64,000 nt of DNA. It comes from Thermanaerothrix solaris (lineage in GTDB: Bacteria; Chloroflexota; Anaerolineae; Anaerolineales; Anaerolineaceae). Location of the stretch: the NCBI RefSeq assembly GCF_032334255.1, contig NZ_JAUHMF010000002.1:496001-560000 (forward strand). The letters are read 5' to 3'. The notes below the pieces were generated by a model that was not told the origin of the DNA, searched no databases, and saw only the letters and a list, made by a program, of their open reading frames with translations. Below are positions 34,696 through 42,780 of the stretch, in pieces. The translations under genes and the position numbers were made by a program. The number at the start of each line of letters is the position of its first letter. Position 1 is the stretch's first letter.

Positions 34696-35691
34696 ATGAG
34701 CGAGCCATTGGTCAAAATTGAGGGTCTTAAGAAATATTTCCCCGTGCGATCGGATGCTTTTTGGGGTCCGAAAAAATGGGTACGGGCGGTGGATGGGGTG
34801 GATTTGGAAATCCAAAAGGGCGAAGTGGTCGGCCTTGTAGGCGAGTCGGGATGTGGTAAGACGACGTTGGTAAATTTATTGCTTCGCCTTGAAGAACCCA
34901 CGGAAGGGCGCATTATTTTTGATGGTATAGATATTACCCATCTCTCCCAGAAAGAGCTTCGAGACACCATTCGTAAGGACATTCAAATTGTTTTCCAGGA
35001 TCCGTTTTGGTCGCTTAATCCGCGCATGCTGGTGCGGGATGTGGTCGGTGAACCTTTGACGGTACATCGTCGCATTTCAATGCTCGAACTTACAGAGCAA
35101 GTCAAAGATTTATTAGAGATGGTAGGGTTACCTCGTGATTCGCTTTATAAGTACCCGCATGAATTTTCAGGGGGGCAGCGCCAGAGGATTGCCATAGCTC
35201 GTGCACTGGCTTTACAACCCAAACTGGTCGTTCTCGATGAACCCACCTCTTCAATAGACATCCTTTCCCAGGCTCAAATTCTGGATTTGCTGATGCAATT
35301 AAAGCAGCGCTTGGGCCTAACTTACGTCCTTGTTTCACATGATCTCAGTGTCGTCCATTACATGTCCGACCGGATTGTGGTCATGTATCTGGGCAAAATT
35401 GTCGAGCAGGGCCCGGCCAGTGAGGTGTTCAATCATCCACGCCATCCCTACACCCAGGCTTTGTTCAATGCCATTCCAACCCTGGAAATGAATGACTTGA
35501 GCGAGTTGCAAACGCTGGAAGGAAACGTGCCGAGCGCAATTGATCCACCAACGGGCTGCCGGTTTCATACTCGTTGCCCGTACCGGATGCCAATTTGTAG
35601 CACCGCGGAGCCACGGGCGCTGGTGGTTGGTGAGCGCCATGTTGCGGCCTGCTATCTACTGGAAGAAAATCAAAAAATCCTGAGCCAGTGA
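34696..35691 (+). CDS. Dipeptide-type ABC ATPase, DppF-like
   Basis: 331 residues. Walker A GESGCGKT (49-56), signature FSGGQRQRI, Walker B VVLDEPT, intact H-loop His (VLVSHDLSVV) and the C-terminal HPY-type extension (CRFHTRCPYRMPIC). Starts 3 nt after the DppD-like stop. Powers import together with the DppD-like subunit. Confidence 0.93.
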   Translation: MSEPLVKIEGLKKYFPVRSDAFWGPKKWVRAVDGVDLEIQKGEVVGLVGESGCGKTTLVNLLLRLEEPTEGRIIFDGIDITHLSQKELRDTIRKDIQIVFQDPFWSLNPRMLVRDVVGEPLTVHRRISMLELTEQVKDLLEMVGLPRDSLYKYPHEFSGGQRQRIAIARALALQPKLVVLDEPTSSIDILSQAQILDLLMQLKQRLGLTYVLVSHDLSVVHYMSDRIVVMYLGKIVEQGPASEVFNHPRHPYTQALFNAIPTLEMNDLSELQTLEGNVPSAIDPPTGCRFHTRCPYRMPICSTAEPRALVVGERHVAACYLLEENQKILSQ

Positions 35692-35718
35692 TCAAGACTT
35701 ATTCATGGAGGAGACCCG

Positions 35719-36768
35719 ATGACCGAATTTTTTCAATATGAATTGGCACGTGCTGCACATATTCTGGTGGCAGAAATGTTTCGCCTCAAGCCTGGTGAAA
35801 CTCTTGTGATTACGGCCGATACGCAAAGCGATATGCGGGTTGTGGATGCTGTGGCCGCCGCAGCTCACACCGTTGGGGCGATCCCCATGGTGATTGTGCT
35901 GGCTTCGCCGCTGGGAGTGGGCAAGGCAGCTGACCCCATGTTACCCATTGAACCGCTTACTGCGGCACTTGCTCAAGCAGATGCATGGGTAGAATTCAAC
36001 AAGCAGTGGCTCTTATATTCCACGCCTTTTGAACGTGCGATGGCGCATAACTCACGCTTGCGCTACATGTGCCTTGTCGAGATGACGGTGGATATGATGG
36101 TGAGATTGATCGGGCGTGTGGATGCGGTTGCCCTGTCGCGCTTTATGCATCGGGTTACCGAGATGACTCAAAATGCCCGTGAAATGCGCATAACTACACC
36201 AGCCGGAAATGATTTATGGTTCAAATTACTGCCCAAGGAACGCAAAGTCAGTTGCGATGATGGTTTGTGTGATACCCCCGGGATGCATTTCTTAGGCGGT
36301 CAGATTTCGTTCACTCCTGATTTTGAGTCCATCAACGGGAAACTGGTTTTCGATGGCACCATTTCTCCGCCGTGTGGACTCTTAAAGGAGCCAGTGGTGC
36401 TGGAAGTGGAAAAAGGCCGAGTCATCAAAATTAGTGGTGGGGCACAGGCCGAAGAATTTCGCCGCTGGTTAGAAAGTTTTGACGATCCCAACATGTTCCG
36501 TTTGGCACACGGCTGTTATGGATTCAATCCCGGTGCTCGGCTGAGCGGAAATATCTTAGAAGACGAACGGATTTGGGGTTGCACCGAATGGGGGTTGGGC
36601 TATTTGAGCCCGGTGGACGCTCCACCGGATGGCATACAAGCCAAGTCTCATTGCGATGGAATCTGCCTGAACTCTTCGGTGTGGTTGGATGGGGTGCAAA
36701 TCCTGGATAAAGGGATTGTTATTCATCCCGAATTGAAACCACTGGCCGAACCACTCATTGGCCGTTAG
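35719..36768 (+). CDS. M29-like metallohydrolase (aminopeptidase T / NicX-like)
   Basis: 349 residues. N-terminal domain begins FFQYELARAAHILVAEMFRLKPGETLVITAD, as in M29 aminopeptidases and 2,5-dihydroxypyridine dioxygenase (NicX) relatives. Candidate metal ligands near the C-terminus: GCTEWGLGY (Glu) and SHCDG (His, Asp). GGAGG sits 8 nt before ATG. Whether it is a peptidase or a ring-cleaving enzyme cannot be decided. A second, more canonical M29-like gene lies two genes downstream. Confidence 0.75.
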   Translation: MTEFFQYELARAAHILVAEMFRLKPGETLVITADTQSDMRVVDAVAAAAHTVGAIPMVIVLASPLGVGKAADPMLPIEPLTAALAQADAWVEFNKQWLLYSTPFERAMAHNSRLRYMCLVEMTVDMMVRLIGRVDAVALSRFMHRVTEMTQNAREMRITTPAGNDLWFKLLPKERKVSCDDGLCDTPGMHFLGGQISFTPDFESINGKLVFDGTISPPCGLLKEPVVLEVEKGRVIKISGGAQAEEFRRWLESFDDPNMFRLAHGCYGFNPGARLSGNILEDERIWGCTEWGLGYLSPVDAPPDGIQAKSHCDGICLNSSVWLDGVQILDKGIVIHPELKPLAEPLIGR

Positions 36769-36799
36769 AAATCACAATATTTGAGGAGGCTTATCACCC

Positions 36800-37927
36800 A
36801 TGAAGACACTCTCTCGACAGGACTTATATGATATTCTCTACGGATGCACCATTCTCGGCACCGGCGGGGGCGGGTCTTTACAGAAAGGCTTGGAGTTGAT
36901 TGAGGATGCTCTCAGCAAAGGTAAGCGATTTCGGTTGGTGGATTTTAGCGAAGTGCCCGATGATGCCTGGATCGCCACACCTTATATGTGTGGAAGCGTC
37001 TCTCCCAGCACACCGGAACTGGAGGCTCAATATGCTGATCTGCCAAGATTGAGTGAGCCCGAACCATACCTGGCTTACCGCGCCCTGGAAGATTATTTCG
37101 GCCAAGAGTTTTACGGGGTCATTTCAACGGAATTAGGGGGTGGCAATACTGCCGAGGCCTTCTATGTGGCTGCGCTGCTGGATCGCTATATCATTGATGC
37201 GGATCCTGCTGGCAGGTCTGTGCCGGAGTTGCAGCATTCAACCTATTGTATCTACAATTTGCCCATTTATCCCCTGGCGTGTGCCAATCAGTTTGGTGAT
37301 GTGGCGATTTTACCCAAGGTGGTGAATGATTTGCGCGCTGAGGCCATGGTGCGTGCAATGGCCGTGGTCAGCAAAAACCGCATTGGCGTGGCCGATCATC
37401 CTGCACAGGCTAAGGTATTACGCCACGCGGTGATTCGCGGTGCGATCAGCCAGGCGTGGAAGATTGGAAAAGCATATCGCGAAGCGAAGGAAAAAGGAGA
37501 ACCGGTCTCCGAGTATGTTGCCGCGGCGGGTGGTGGATTCGTCCTTTTCAAGGGCAGGGTCATAAAGCATCATTACGATACCATTGAGGGTTTCACGGTT
37601 GGTGATGTCTATCTTCAAGGGGAAGGACAATACAAAGACAGCCAATATCATATTTGGTTTAAGAATGAACACATCATTTCCTGGCGGGATGGAAAGGTTG
37701 ACGTAACTGTGCCAGATTTGATCTGTTTGTTCAACGATGAGACACTCGAGCCCAACCTGAATCCGTATTTCTATGAGGGGATGCGAGTTTCGGTGATAGG
37801 GTTGCCGGCACCCGAACCATGGCGTACACCGCGCGGTTTAGAATTGTTTGGGCCAAAGCACTTTGGTTTTGACATTGCCTATAAGCCGTTAGAACAACGC
37901 ATCTCTGAATTAGGGATTGAGCCATGA
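36800..37927 (+). CDS. DUF917 family protein (second copy)
   Basis: 375 residues. LGTGGGGSLQKG, GSVSPSTPELE, GVISTELGGGNTAEAFYVAA and DADPAGRSVPELQ match the same pattern as the gene at 26216, so the two are distant paralogues. GGAGG precedes ATG. Its stop overlaps the ATG of the next gene (ATGA), implying a tight functional link with the following M29-like protein. Confidence 0.88.
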   Translation: MKTLSRQDLYDILYGCTILGTGGGGSLQKGLELIEDALSKGKRFRLVDFSEVPDDAWIATPYMCGSVSPSTPELEAQYADLPRLSEPEPYLAYRALEDYFGQEFYGVISTELGGGNTAEAFYVAALLDRYIIDADPAGRSVPELQHSTYCIYNLPIYPLACANQFGDVAILPKVVNDLRAEAMVRAMAVVSKNRIGVADHPAQAKVLRHAVIRGAISQAWKIGKAYREAKEKGEPVSEYVAAAGGGFVLFKGRVIKHHYDTIEGFTVGDVYLQGEGQYKDSQYHIWFKNEHIISWRDGKVDVTVPDLICLFNDETLEPNLNPYFYEGMRVSVIGLPAPEPWRTPRGLELFGPKHFGFDIAYKPLEQRISELGIEP

Positions 37928-38946
37928 AAGAGTTTGAGCATCTCCGTCAGGCTGCAATCAATATGCTCAACGTCAATTTGGGCGTCCGCGAGGGTGAACG
38001 CATTGCATTTGTCACCGATGTGCCTGCGCCAGGCGATTGGGAGAGGTTGCCCGAGGAAGTTCTGGAGGATATGCTTAACCGTGCACGAATGACCCGTGCC
38101 ATTTGTCAGATGATGCGCAAGGCATTTCCGGCGCTGGTCGTAGATTTGATTTGTTTCGAACAAACCGGTCAGAGCGGACGGGAGCCAGACGAAGAAACTG
38201 CTCAGCGATTCCTAAACTATGATGTGTTGGTATTGATGACCACACATTCGCTTTCCCATACCCGGGCAAGGGAAAATGCGTGTCAAAATGGGGCACGGAT
38301 CGCCAGTATGCCGGGGGTGGACGCCGCAATGTTTGCTCCTAATGGGCCGATGGCAGCCGATTATGTTCAAATCCAAGAGGAATCACTCGCCTTGGCCGAA
38401 ATGCTAACCAGGGGGCACAGCGTTCGCATTACAACGCCATATGGAACAGATTTATCTTTTAGTATTGAGGGACGGAATGGAAAAGGAGATACCGGCCTAC
38501 TTCTTGAACCAGGCGCATTCGGTAATCTACCGGGAGGTGAGGCCTATATTGCTCCGGTAGAGGGCACCGCTGAGGGTGTGTTGGTAGTTCCGGCTGGCTG
38601 GTATCCGGGCCTGAAAGAGAATATGAGGCTAACATTTCATGCCGGTTATGTGATTTCGGTGGAGGGGGGAGGTGATGTGGGGGCTTCTTTTCGCGAATTG
38701 TTCAACTTTTCAAATGCACATCTATCTCACCGTCGCAACTGCGCAGAATTGGGGATTGGCACTAACCCCAACGCCAAACGACCGGATAATGTCCTAGAAG
38801 CCGAGAAGATCAAAGGCACAGTGCATATCGCAGTTGGAGATAACGCGCATATGGGGGGCATGGTTGAGTCGGATCTGCATGAGGATTTTGTACTACCTCA
38901 GCCGACCTTGTGGATTGATGGGGAACGTATTTTAGGTGAAAAATGA
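37924..38946 (+). CDS. M29-family aminopeptidase-like protein
   Basis: 340 residues. M29 motifs in order: GGEAYIAP (Glu), CAELGIGTNPNA (Glu), VHIAVGDNAHMGG (His/Asp), SDLHEDFVL (His, Asp). These match the two-metal site of aminopeptidase T/S. Translationally coupled to the DUF917 gene. Last gene of the island operon; its stop lies 34 bp before the right island repeat. Confidence 0.82.
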   Translation: MKEFEHLRQAAINMLNVNLGVREGERIAFVTDVPAPGDWERLPEEVLEDMLNRARMTRAICQMMRKAFPALVVDLICFEQTGQSGREPDEETAQRFLNYDVLVLMTTHSLSHTRARENACQNGARIASMPGVDAAMFAPNGPMAADYVQIQEESLALAEMLTRGHSVRITTPYGTDLSFSIEGRNGKGDTGLLLEPGAFGNLPGGEAYIAPVEGTAEGVLVVPAGWYPGLKENMRLTFHAGYVISVEGGGDVGASFRELFNFSNAHLSHRRNCAELGIGTNPNAKRPDNVLEAEKIKGTVHIAVGDNAHMGGMVESDLHEDFVLPQPTLWIDGERILGEK

Positions 38947-38979
38947 GCACGCTTATCACTTGTTAGTCTGACCTGTATT

Positions 38980-39026
38980 CTTCGAATCCAGAGGTTGCGG
39001 GTTCGAGCCCCGCCGGGGGCGCTGAA
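38980..39026 (+). repeat. Right island repeat (attR-like), tRNA-Arg 3' copy
   Basis: Perfect 47-bp copy of 17706-17752. It lacks the acceptor 5' strand, D arm and anticodon 5' stem, so it cannot be a functional tRNA. Confidence 0.88.
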
Positions 39027-39370
39027 CAAACGGCGATAAGTCCTTGTGGATTGGGTCAAAGTTATAAATCCCGCATTCCCGTGGCCGAAGCCACCCGCAA
39101 AAAGTAGACCGGTTGATGTAATTACCCGCGATTATGAGAATTGAGGGTAATTAGCGGAAATGGCATTCGGCGTTGGGTTTTTCGGCCATTTCCGCGCCAC
39201 AAAGGTCATCCCCCAGAATTTGGCTTGATGTGGTCTATACATGGCAGGCTGAGGAGATTGAGAGGGGGTACTTCGCGGTGCGGGTCACGACCCTTGGCAG
39301 AAACACCAGGCGCAGGTTGATCGCGCTGGATAGGGGATCTACACGCGGCTTGTGCTCCAGATCGGTAACC
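39027..39370. other. Non-coding region with three successive hairpins
   Basis: No supportable gene. Three inverted repeats follow each other: GTGGC-CGAA-GCCAC near 39081-39094, AATTACCC/GGGTAATT (39120-39127 and 39145-39152), and GCGGAAATGGC/GCCATTTCCGC (39154-39164 and 39185-39195, perfect 11 bp). This could be the end of a mobile element or a recombination site. Confidence 0.55.
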
Positions 39371-40126
39371 TCAGGCCGAGGGGAACGGGGAAGCTTCGAT
39401 CGAGGTCATCACGTCCAAAACCTCAGCGGCAGCGCGCTGCACCCAGCGCGCATAGGGTTCCAGATCCAGGTCTTCTGGGGGTGGGGGTGTCACACTCACG
39501 CCGCCACGGGTGAACCAGAAGGTGAGGCGCATACCGGGGTGGACGGTAACGCCACGGGCGGCCAGATGTTGGGCTGCCTGTGCCGCGGGGCTGGGGCGGA
39601 CATAATCGGTAGGGAGCCGCTGCAGTTTCACCGCCACGCGCAGGTCGTCCACTGGCACCCGGTGCTGCCACAACCGATGGAGTTGCTGATCAACCCAGGC
39701 TCGGGCTGCCGTGACTTGGAGGGCGGGGTGCTCGGCCTGCGCCAGGTAGCGGATCAGGGTTTCCTGGACCTGGGCGACGAAGGGCGGGGTATCGTGGCGG
39801 CGCAGGGCGATCCCGCGCGCCTTGATCCGACCATCGGAAAAGACGCCGAAGTAGCGATTGGGCACTGGCTGGCGCGGATGCTGACGCGCCGGGGGGAAGG
39901 CGATCCAGCGATAGACGCCCTCGAGCGTTACCGGGATGGCGGTTTGCTGCTCAATGGCGGCCAGCAGGGGTGCGAAATCGTCGGGATGGTGAGTTTCTGG
40001 CCGCTGGACGAACAGGCTATCCACATACATGTGCAGGACGGTGAACCCCATCGCCTCGGCGATCTCTTTGGCTTGGAGCAGCAGTTCGCGGCTGATGGCG
40101 GTGACGGCTTTATGGGATTCGAGCCG
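39371..40126 (-). pseudogene. Family B DNA polymerase, C-terminal fragment
   Basis: About 250 codons. RLESHKAVTAISRELLLQAK followed by MGFTVLHMYVDSLFV is the region around motif C (normally YxDTDS; here YVDS, as in some bacterial PolB). YFGVFSDGRIKARGIALRRHDTPPF is the next conserved block (KxRG). Everything upstream, including the exonuclease and polymerase motifs A and B, is missing: the frame meets an inverted transposase remnant at about 40130. Nonfunctional. Confidence 0.82.
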
Positions 40127-40130
40127 GGTG

Positions 40131-40379
40131 ATGCAAGTCAGACGACGACACTGGCTGATTGAAACCGGCTTACATTATCGGCGGGGTGTGACCTTTCGGG
40201 AAGACGCTGTTCGGATGACGAAAGGTGCTGCAGGCCGAATTCTGGCGACCATCCATAAGGTTGTCCTGGCGTTGATCAAGCGAGCCGGTGTTGACAACGC
40301 AGCCTGGGCTCGTCGCTGGTTTGAGGGACACCTCGACCAGGCTTTCGCCTCGCTTGTCTCCAGACATTCACAACTTTGA
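40131..40379 (+). pseudogene. ISAs1-type transposase, C-terminal fragment
   Basis: 82 codons ending in TGA at 40377-40379. VRRRHWLIETGLHYRRGVTF followed by REDAVRMTKGAA matches the RGHW.IEN.LHW..DV.F.ED...KG block at the C-terminus of ISAs1-family transposases, including the catalytic-Glu region. The N-terminal three quarters are absent; the sequence joins the DNA polymerase fragment head-on. Confidence 0.8.
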
Positions 40380-40391
40380 GAAAGCCATGGT
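40364..40391 (+). repeat. 28-bp repeat, copy 1 (IS end)
   Basis: Matches 42327-42354 at 27 of 28 positions in the same orientation. It overlaps the stop of the transposase fragment, where an ISAs1-type terminal repeat would lie. Confidence 0.7.
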
Positions 40392-40593
40392 CACTCCACC
40401 AGTGTTCCTTGTGGAAGTTTTTAACTGCTTTTTCTTATATAGTATATGGACACAGACCGGTGCGCAGGACATGAAACCCTTTACCAACACGTTCTAAATT
40501 GCTAATTGTCATGGACTATATTCGCATTCTCGTTTTCTGGAAAAGGAAGATTTAGTTGTGTGGCTTGTTCATTGTTTTTATCGGTTTGTTTTT

Positions 40594-41253
40594 TTATTGG
40601 ATTTCCGCCTGATTACTGATCAATTTAAGATAATAATCTTTATCTTGGATTACTTTCTCAATTTCCTTGTTTTTGTAAAGAGCCACGTACAGTGCGGCAG
40701 ATCGAGCTTGACAATTTAACGATTTTTTGGGATTAAAAGCAATATCAGTAAATCCCTTGTAATTAAGCAGTTCTCTTGCAAGACTCTGGTTCTTGTACAA
40801 AGCATTGAGGTACAACCAGTCATAAAAAGCAGTGAGGGGTTCCGCTGGAAAGTCTTCTTCCAAGAACCTGAACCCAATTAATTTCCCATTGCTCGAAAGG
40901 CGTGGATCTTTTTTGGCGACCTTACTCGGAGCCAAATAAAGGTCTTGAAATGGCCCTCCCCCTTCAAAGACTTTACTTCCCTGAAAGGCACTCTCCACGG
41001 ACATTTCAAGATTTCCTAGGGGTTTGAGTTTCAAGTTAAATGCACTTAACCTGACCCCTAACGGAGAAGGTGATTTTGATGAAATTTCCAATACTGGCTC
41101 AATGCCTTCTTTTTGCAAAGCAGCATGGAAAGATTGGATGCATTTTTGCACTTGAGATAATGCCTGACCCGGAATCCATTCGAATTCAATCTCTTTCTCT
41201 ATAACAAAGGGCGGTTTATTTTCGTTGGGGATAAATACAGGACGTTTTGCCAT
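40594..41253 (-). CDS. NADAR-domain antitoxin, DarT1-associated type
   Basis: 219 residues. SVESAFQGSKVFEGGGPFQDL followed by an Asp/Lys-rich helix, a GFRF strand, FYDWLYLNALYKN and FNPKKSLNCQARSAALYVAL matches the DarT1-associated NADAR antitoxin family as I know it. NADAR proteins remove ADP-ribose from guanine bases, reversing the partner toxin. Its ATG lies 38 nt inside the end of the toxin gene, so translation is coupled. AT-rich, unlike both flanks. Confidence 0.8.
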   Translation of the reverse strand: MAKRPVFIPNENKPPFVIEKEIEFEWIPGQALSQVQKCIQSFHAALQKEGIEPVLEISSKSPSPLGVRLSAFNLKLKPLGNLEMSVESAFQGSKVFEGGGPFQDLYLAPSKVAKKDPRLSSNGKLIGFRFLEEDFPAEPLTAFYDWLYLNALYKNQSLARELLNYKGFTDIAFNPKKSLNCQARSAALYVALYKNKEIEKVIQDKDYYLKLISNQAEIQ

Positions 41254-42217
41254 CGGTTCTCCTAAAAAGGAATTTCAAAATCAGGTTTTTCCATATCCAC
41301 TGAAAAGGATTTTCAAATTCAGGCTCTTCCATAGCCGGGATCATTTTATCTAACTCTTTCGTCCACAAAGAATAATCCTCTCTTGGTTTAAAATATTTAT
41401 TAGAAACTTTAAATTCAAAGCAGTTATCCTCAATTTTAATTTCGAAGCACTCATCATCAGTATCAAAATCAATCTGAAAACTATTTCCATATTGCCTAAG
41501 CCAATTATTCAGGACTTCATCATTCTCGAAATATACTTTTCTGATGTAAGAAGGCGCAATGTCACCAAATACCAAAATCTCTGCTTGAGGATTCGTGGTG
41601 TAATTATATGGAAGTTCAAGGTAACGCCTCTTATCTCCATAATAATCATTGAACAAATATTCAAGGGCTTCTGGTTTCTTATACTGTTCTATAGGCGTTT
41701 TTTTTACTTCAGAAGAAGCGGCATTTGTAGGAAGAAATGCACAATCAAGTTCCCACAAAATATCTGGCTTCAATGAGACCACCACCCAATCCACTTTTTT
41801 CTGATTTCGGTATTTATAAAACATTTTGTAATTTGGAAAACTGATACTCAATGAAACCGTATTCAGGCGATTATCGAGTCTGAGATTATCATTGTACTTA
41901 TACTCGATTCCCCTTTTTCTTAATTCGTCCCTTGTTAGTAAACCACGTGTTATGATACTGTGTAAGTTTTCGATTTGTGAAAAATGAACCAATTCCTCAA
42001 TTTTTCGATTTTTGCAGATATCTTGGATTTTGCTCTTCTCCGGGTACTTCATTGCTATCTCCTGCATGATGAGAATGTTTTTTGCATAACCATGAGGCTG
42101 ATAATTCATCCCATCCAGGTTGTAATTAGAATCCTGTGTTTTAACTGAGACCCCCTCCTTTCTGTTATATCCGTTGTAATTTGCCGGATGACTATATGTC
42201 CTCCACTTGGCATTCAT
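41216..42217 (-). CDS. darT: DarT-like DNA ADP-ribosyltransferase toxin
   Basis: 333 residues. LVHFSQIENLHSIITRGLLT (NAD-binding His78), RLDNRLNTVSLSISFPNYKMF, then the QAEILVFGDI segment whose Glu213 aligns with the catalytic Glu of DarT. These enzymes ADP-ribosylate bases in single-stranded DNA, blocking replication; the type found with NADAR partners modifies guanine. Start uncertain: ATG 42217 lacks a ribosome-binding site, while AAAGGAGG at 42154-42161 (minus strand) has no start codon close behind. Probably acts in phage defence. Strongly AT-rich, so likely acquired. Confidence 0.78.
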   Translation of the reverse strand: MNAKWRTYSHPANYNGYNRKEGVSVKTQDSNYNLDGMNYQPHGYAKNILIMQEIAMKYPEKSKIQDICKNRKIEELVHFSQIENLHSIITRGLLTRDELRKRGIEYKYNDNLRLDNRLNTVSLSISFPNYKMFYKYRNQKKVDWVVVSLKPDILWELDCAFLPTNAASSEVKKTPIEQYKKPEALEYLFNDYYGDKRRYLELPYNYTTNPQAEILVFGDIAPSYIRKVYFENDEVLNNWLRQYGNSFQIDFDTDDECFEIKIEDNCFEFKVSNKYFKPREDYSLWTKELDKMIPAMEEPEFENPFQWIWKNLILKFLFRRTDGKTSCIYPQRK

Positions 42218-42326
42218 TATAACAAACTTTCCTGCTGTGTCCCCTCACCCGCTTGCTCCTTGATTCTTAGCCGGCGACCATCAGCATATTATATGCCACC
42301 ACTTCCTTTGCCCAGCCCTTGCGTTC

Positions 42327-42354
42327 ACATTCACAACCTTGAGAAAGCCATGGT
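42327..42354 (+). repeat. 28-bp repeat, copy 2
   Basis: One mismatch (C for T) against 40364-40391. Together the two copies bracket the toxin-antitoxin pair, with 1963 bp between equivalent positions. Confidence 0.7.
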
Positions 42355-42434
42355 GAACGAACGCGAAGCCTTGACGATTCAGGGGTGTTCTGATAAACTC
42401 TGCCCGCATCATGAAAAGCCTCAAGAGGGCTATC

Positions 42435-42463
42435 TTGTCATCGTTCTAGGGCTTTGGTATAAT
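42435..42463 (+). promoter_or_regulatory. Promoter of the tRNA-tuf cluster
   Basis: TTGTCA (42435-42440), 17-bp spacer, TATAAT (42458-42463). The tRNA-Thr gene starts 41 bp further on. It is likely to drive tRNA-Thr, tRNA-Tyr, tRNA-Thr and tuf. Confidence 0.75.
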
Positions 42464-42504
42464 AAAAACCGCTAGAACTGAAACTTAACAACTCATGAGA
42501 AGGT

Positions 42505-42577
42505 GCCGACGTAGCTCAACCGGCAGAGCAACCGCCTTGTAAGTGGTAGGTTATGGGTTCAAGTCCCATCGTCGGCT
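42505..42577 (+). tRNA. tRNA-Thr (anticodon TGT)
   Basis: Acceptor GCCGACG/CGTCGGC, D arm GCTC..GAGC, anticodon stem ACCGC/GTGGT with loop CTTGTAA, T arm ATGGG-TTCAAGT-CCCAT. No encoded CCA. Confidence 0.95.
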
Positions 42578-42647
42578 CAGTTGTGGGCTGGCAGGCGGGG
42601 TTGGTAACGCTAACCTTGCCTGCGAGCCGGCAACGGCTCACCTATGT

Positions 42648-42731
42648 GGGCGGTTACCCAAGTGGCCAAAGGGGACTGACTGTAAATCAGTTGGCGTCAC
42701 GCCTTCGGAGGTTCGAATCCTTCACCGCCCA
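42648..42731 (+). tRNA. tRNA-Tyr (anticodon GTA)
   Basis: Acceptor GGGCGGT/ACCGCCC, anticodon stem ACTGA/TCAGT with loop CTGTAAA, long variable arm (GGCGTCACGCC), T arm GGAGG-TTCGAAT-CCTTC: a class II tRNA as expected for bacterial Tyr. The spacer before it holds hairpins (for example GAGCCG-GCAA-CGGCTC) that may guide processing. Confidence 0.95.
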
Positions 42732-42780
42732 CCTGCTCGCAAGCGCACCGGCGCAAGGCGGGTCATCTGGAGAACGGCAA

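Larger units (their letters stand above)
17706..39026. mobile_element. Genomic island inserted at tRNA-Arg (about 21.3 kb)
   Basis: The island is bounded by a perfect 47-bp direct repeat: 17706-17752, running from the anticodon loop of tRNA-Arg through its 3' end, and 38980-39026. This is the classic product of tyrosine-recombinase integration into a tRNA 3' half. Contents are accessory: sugar regulators and enzymes, a broken sugar importer, an IS, a peptide importer, DUF917 and M29 genes. No integrase gene is visible between the repeats, so the element is either decayed or was mobilised in trans. An alternative is a partial tRNA duplication by rearrangement; the precise tRNA end at one boundary favours integration. 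Confidence 0.75.

Noticed and set aside
38980..39026. Second tRNA-Arg gene
   Set aside because: Only the 3' half is present; no acceptor 5' strand or D arm can form.
39173..40162. 329-codon plus-strand open frame
   Set aside because: It is the antisense of the family B polymerase remnant, which has recognisable motifs; the plus frame has no domain or ribosome-binding site.
40135..40175. GTTTCAATC-type sequence resembling a CRISPR repeat on the minus strand
   Set aside because: It occurs once only, lies at the polymerase/transposase junction, and translates as part of the transposase on the other strand.
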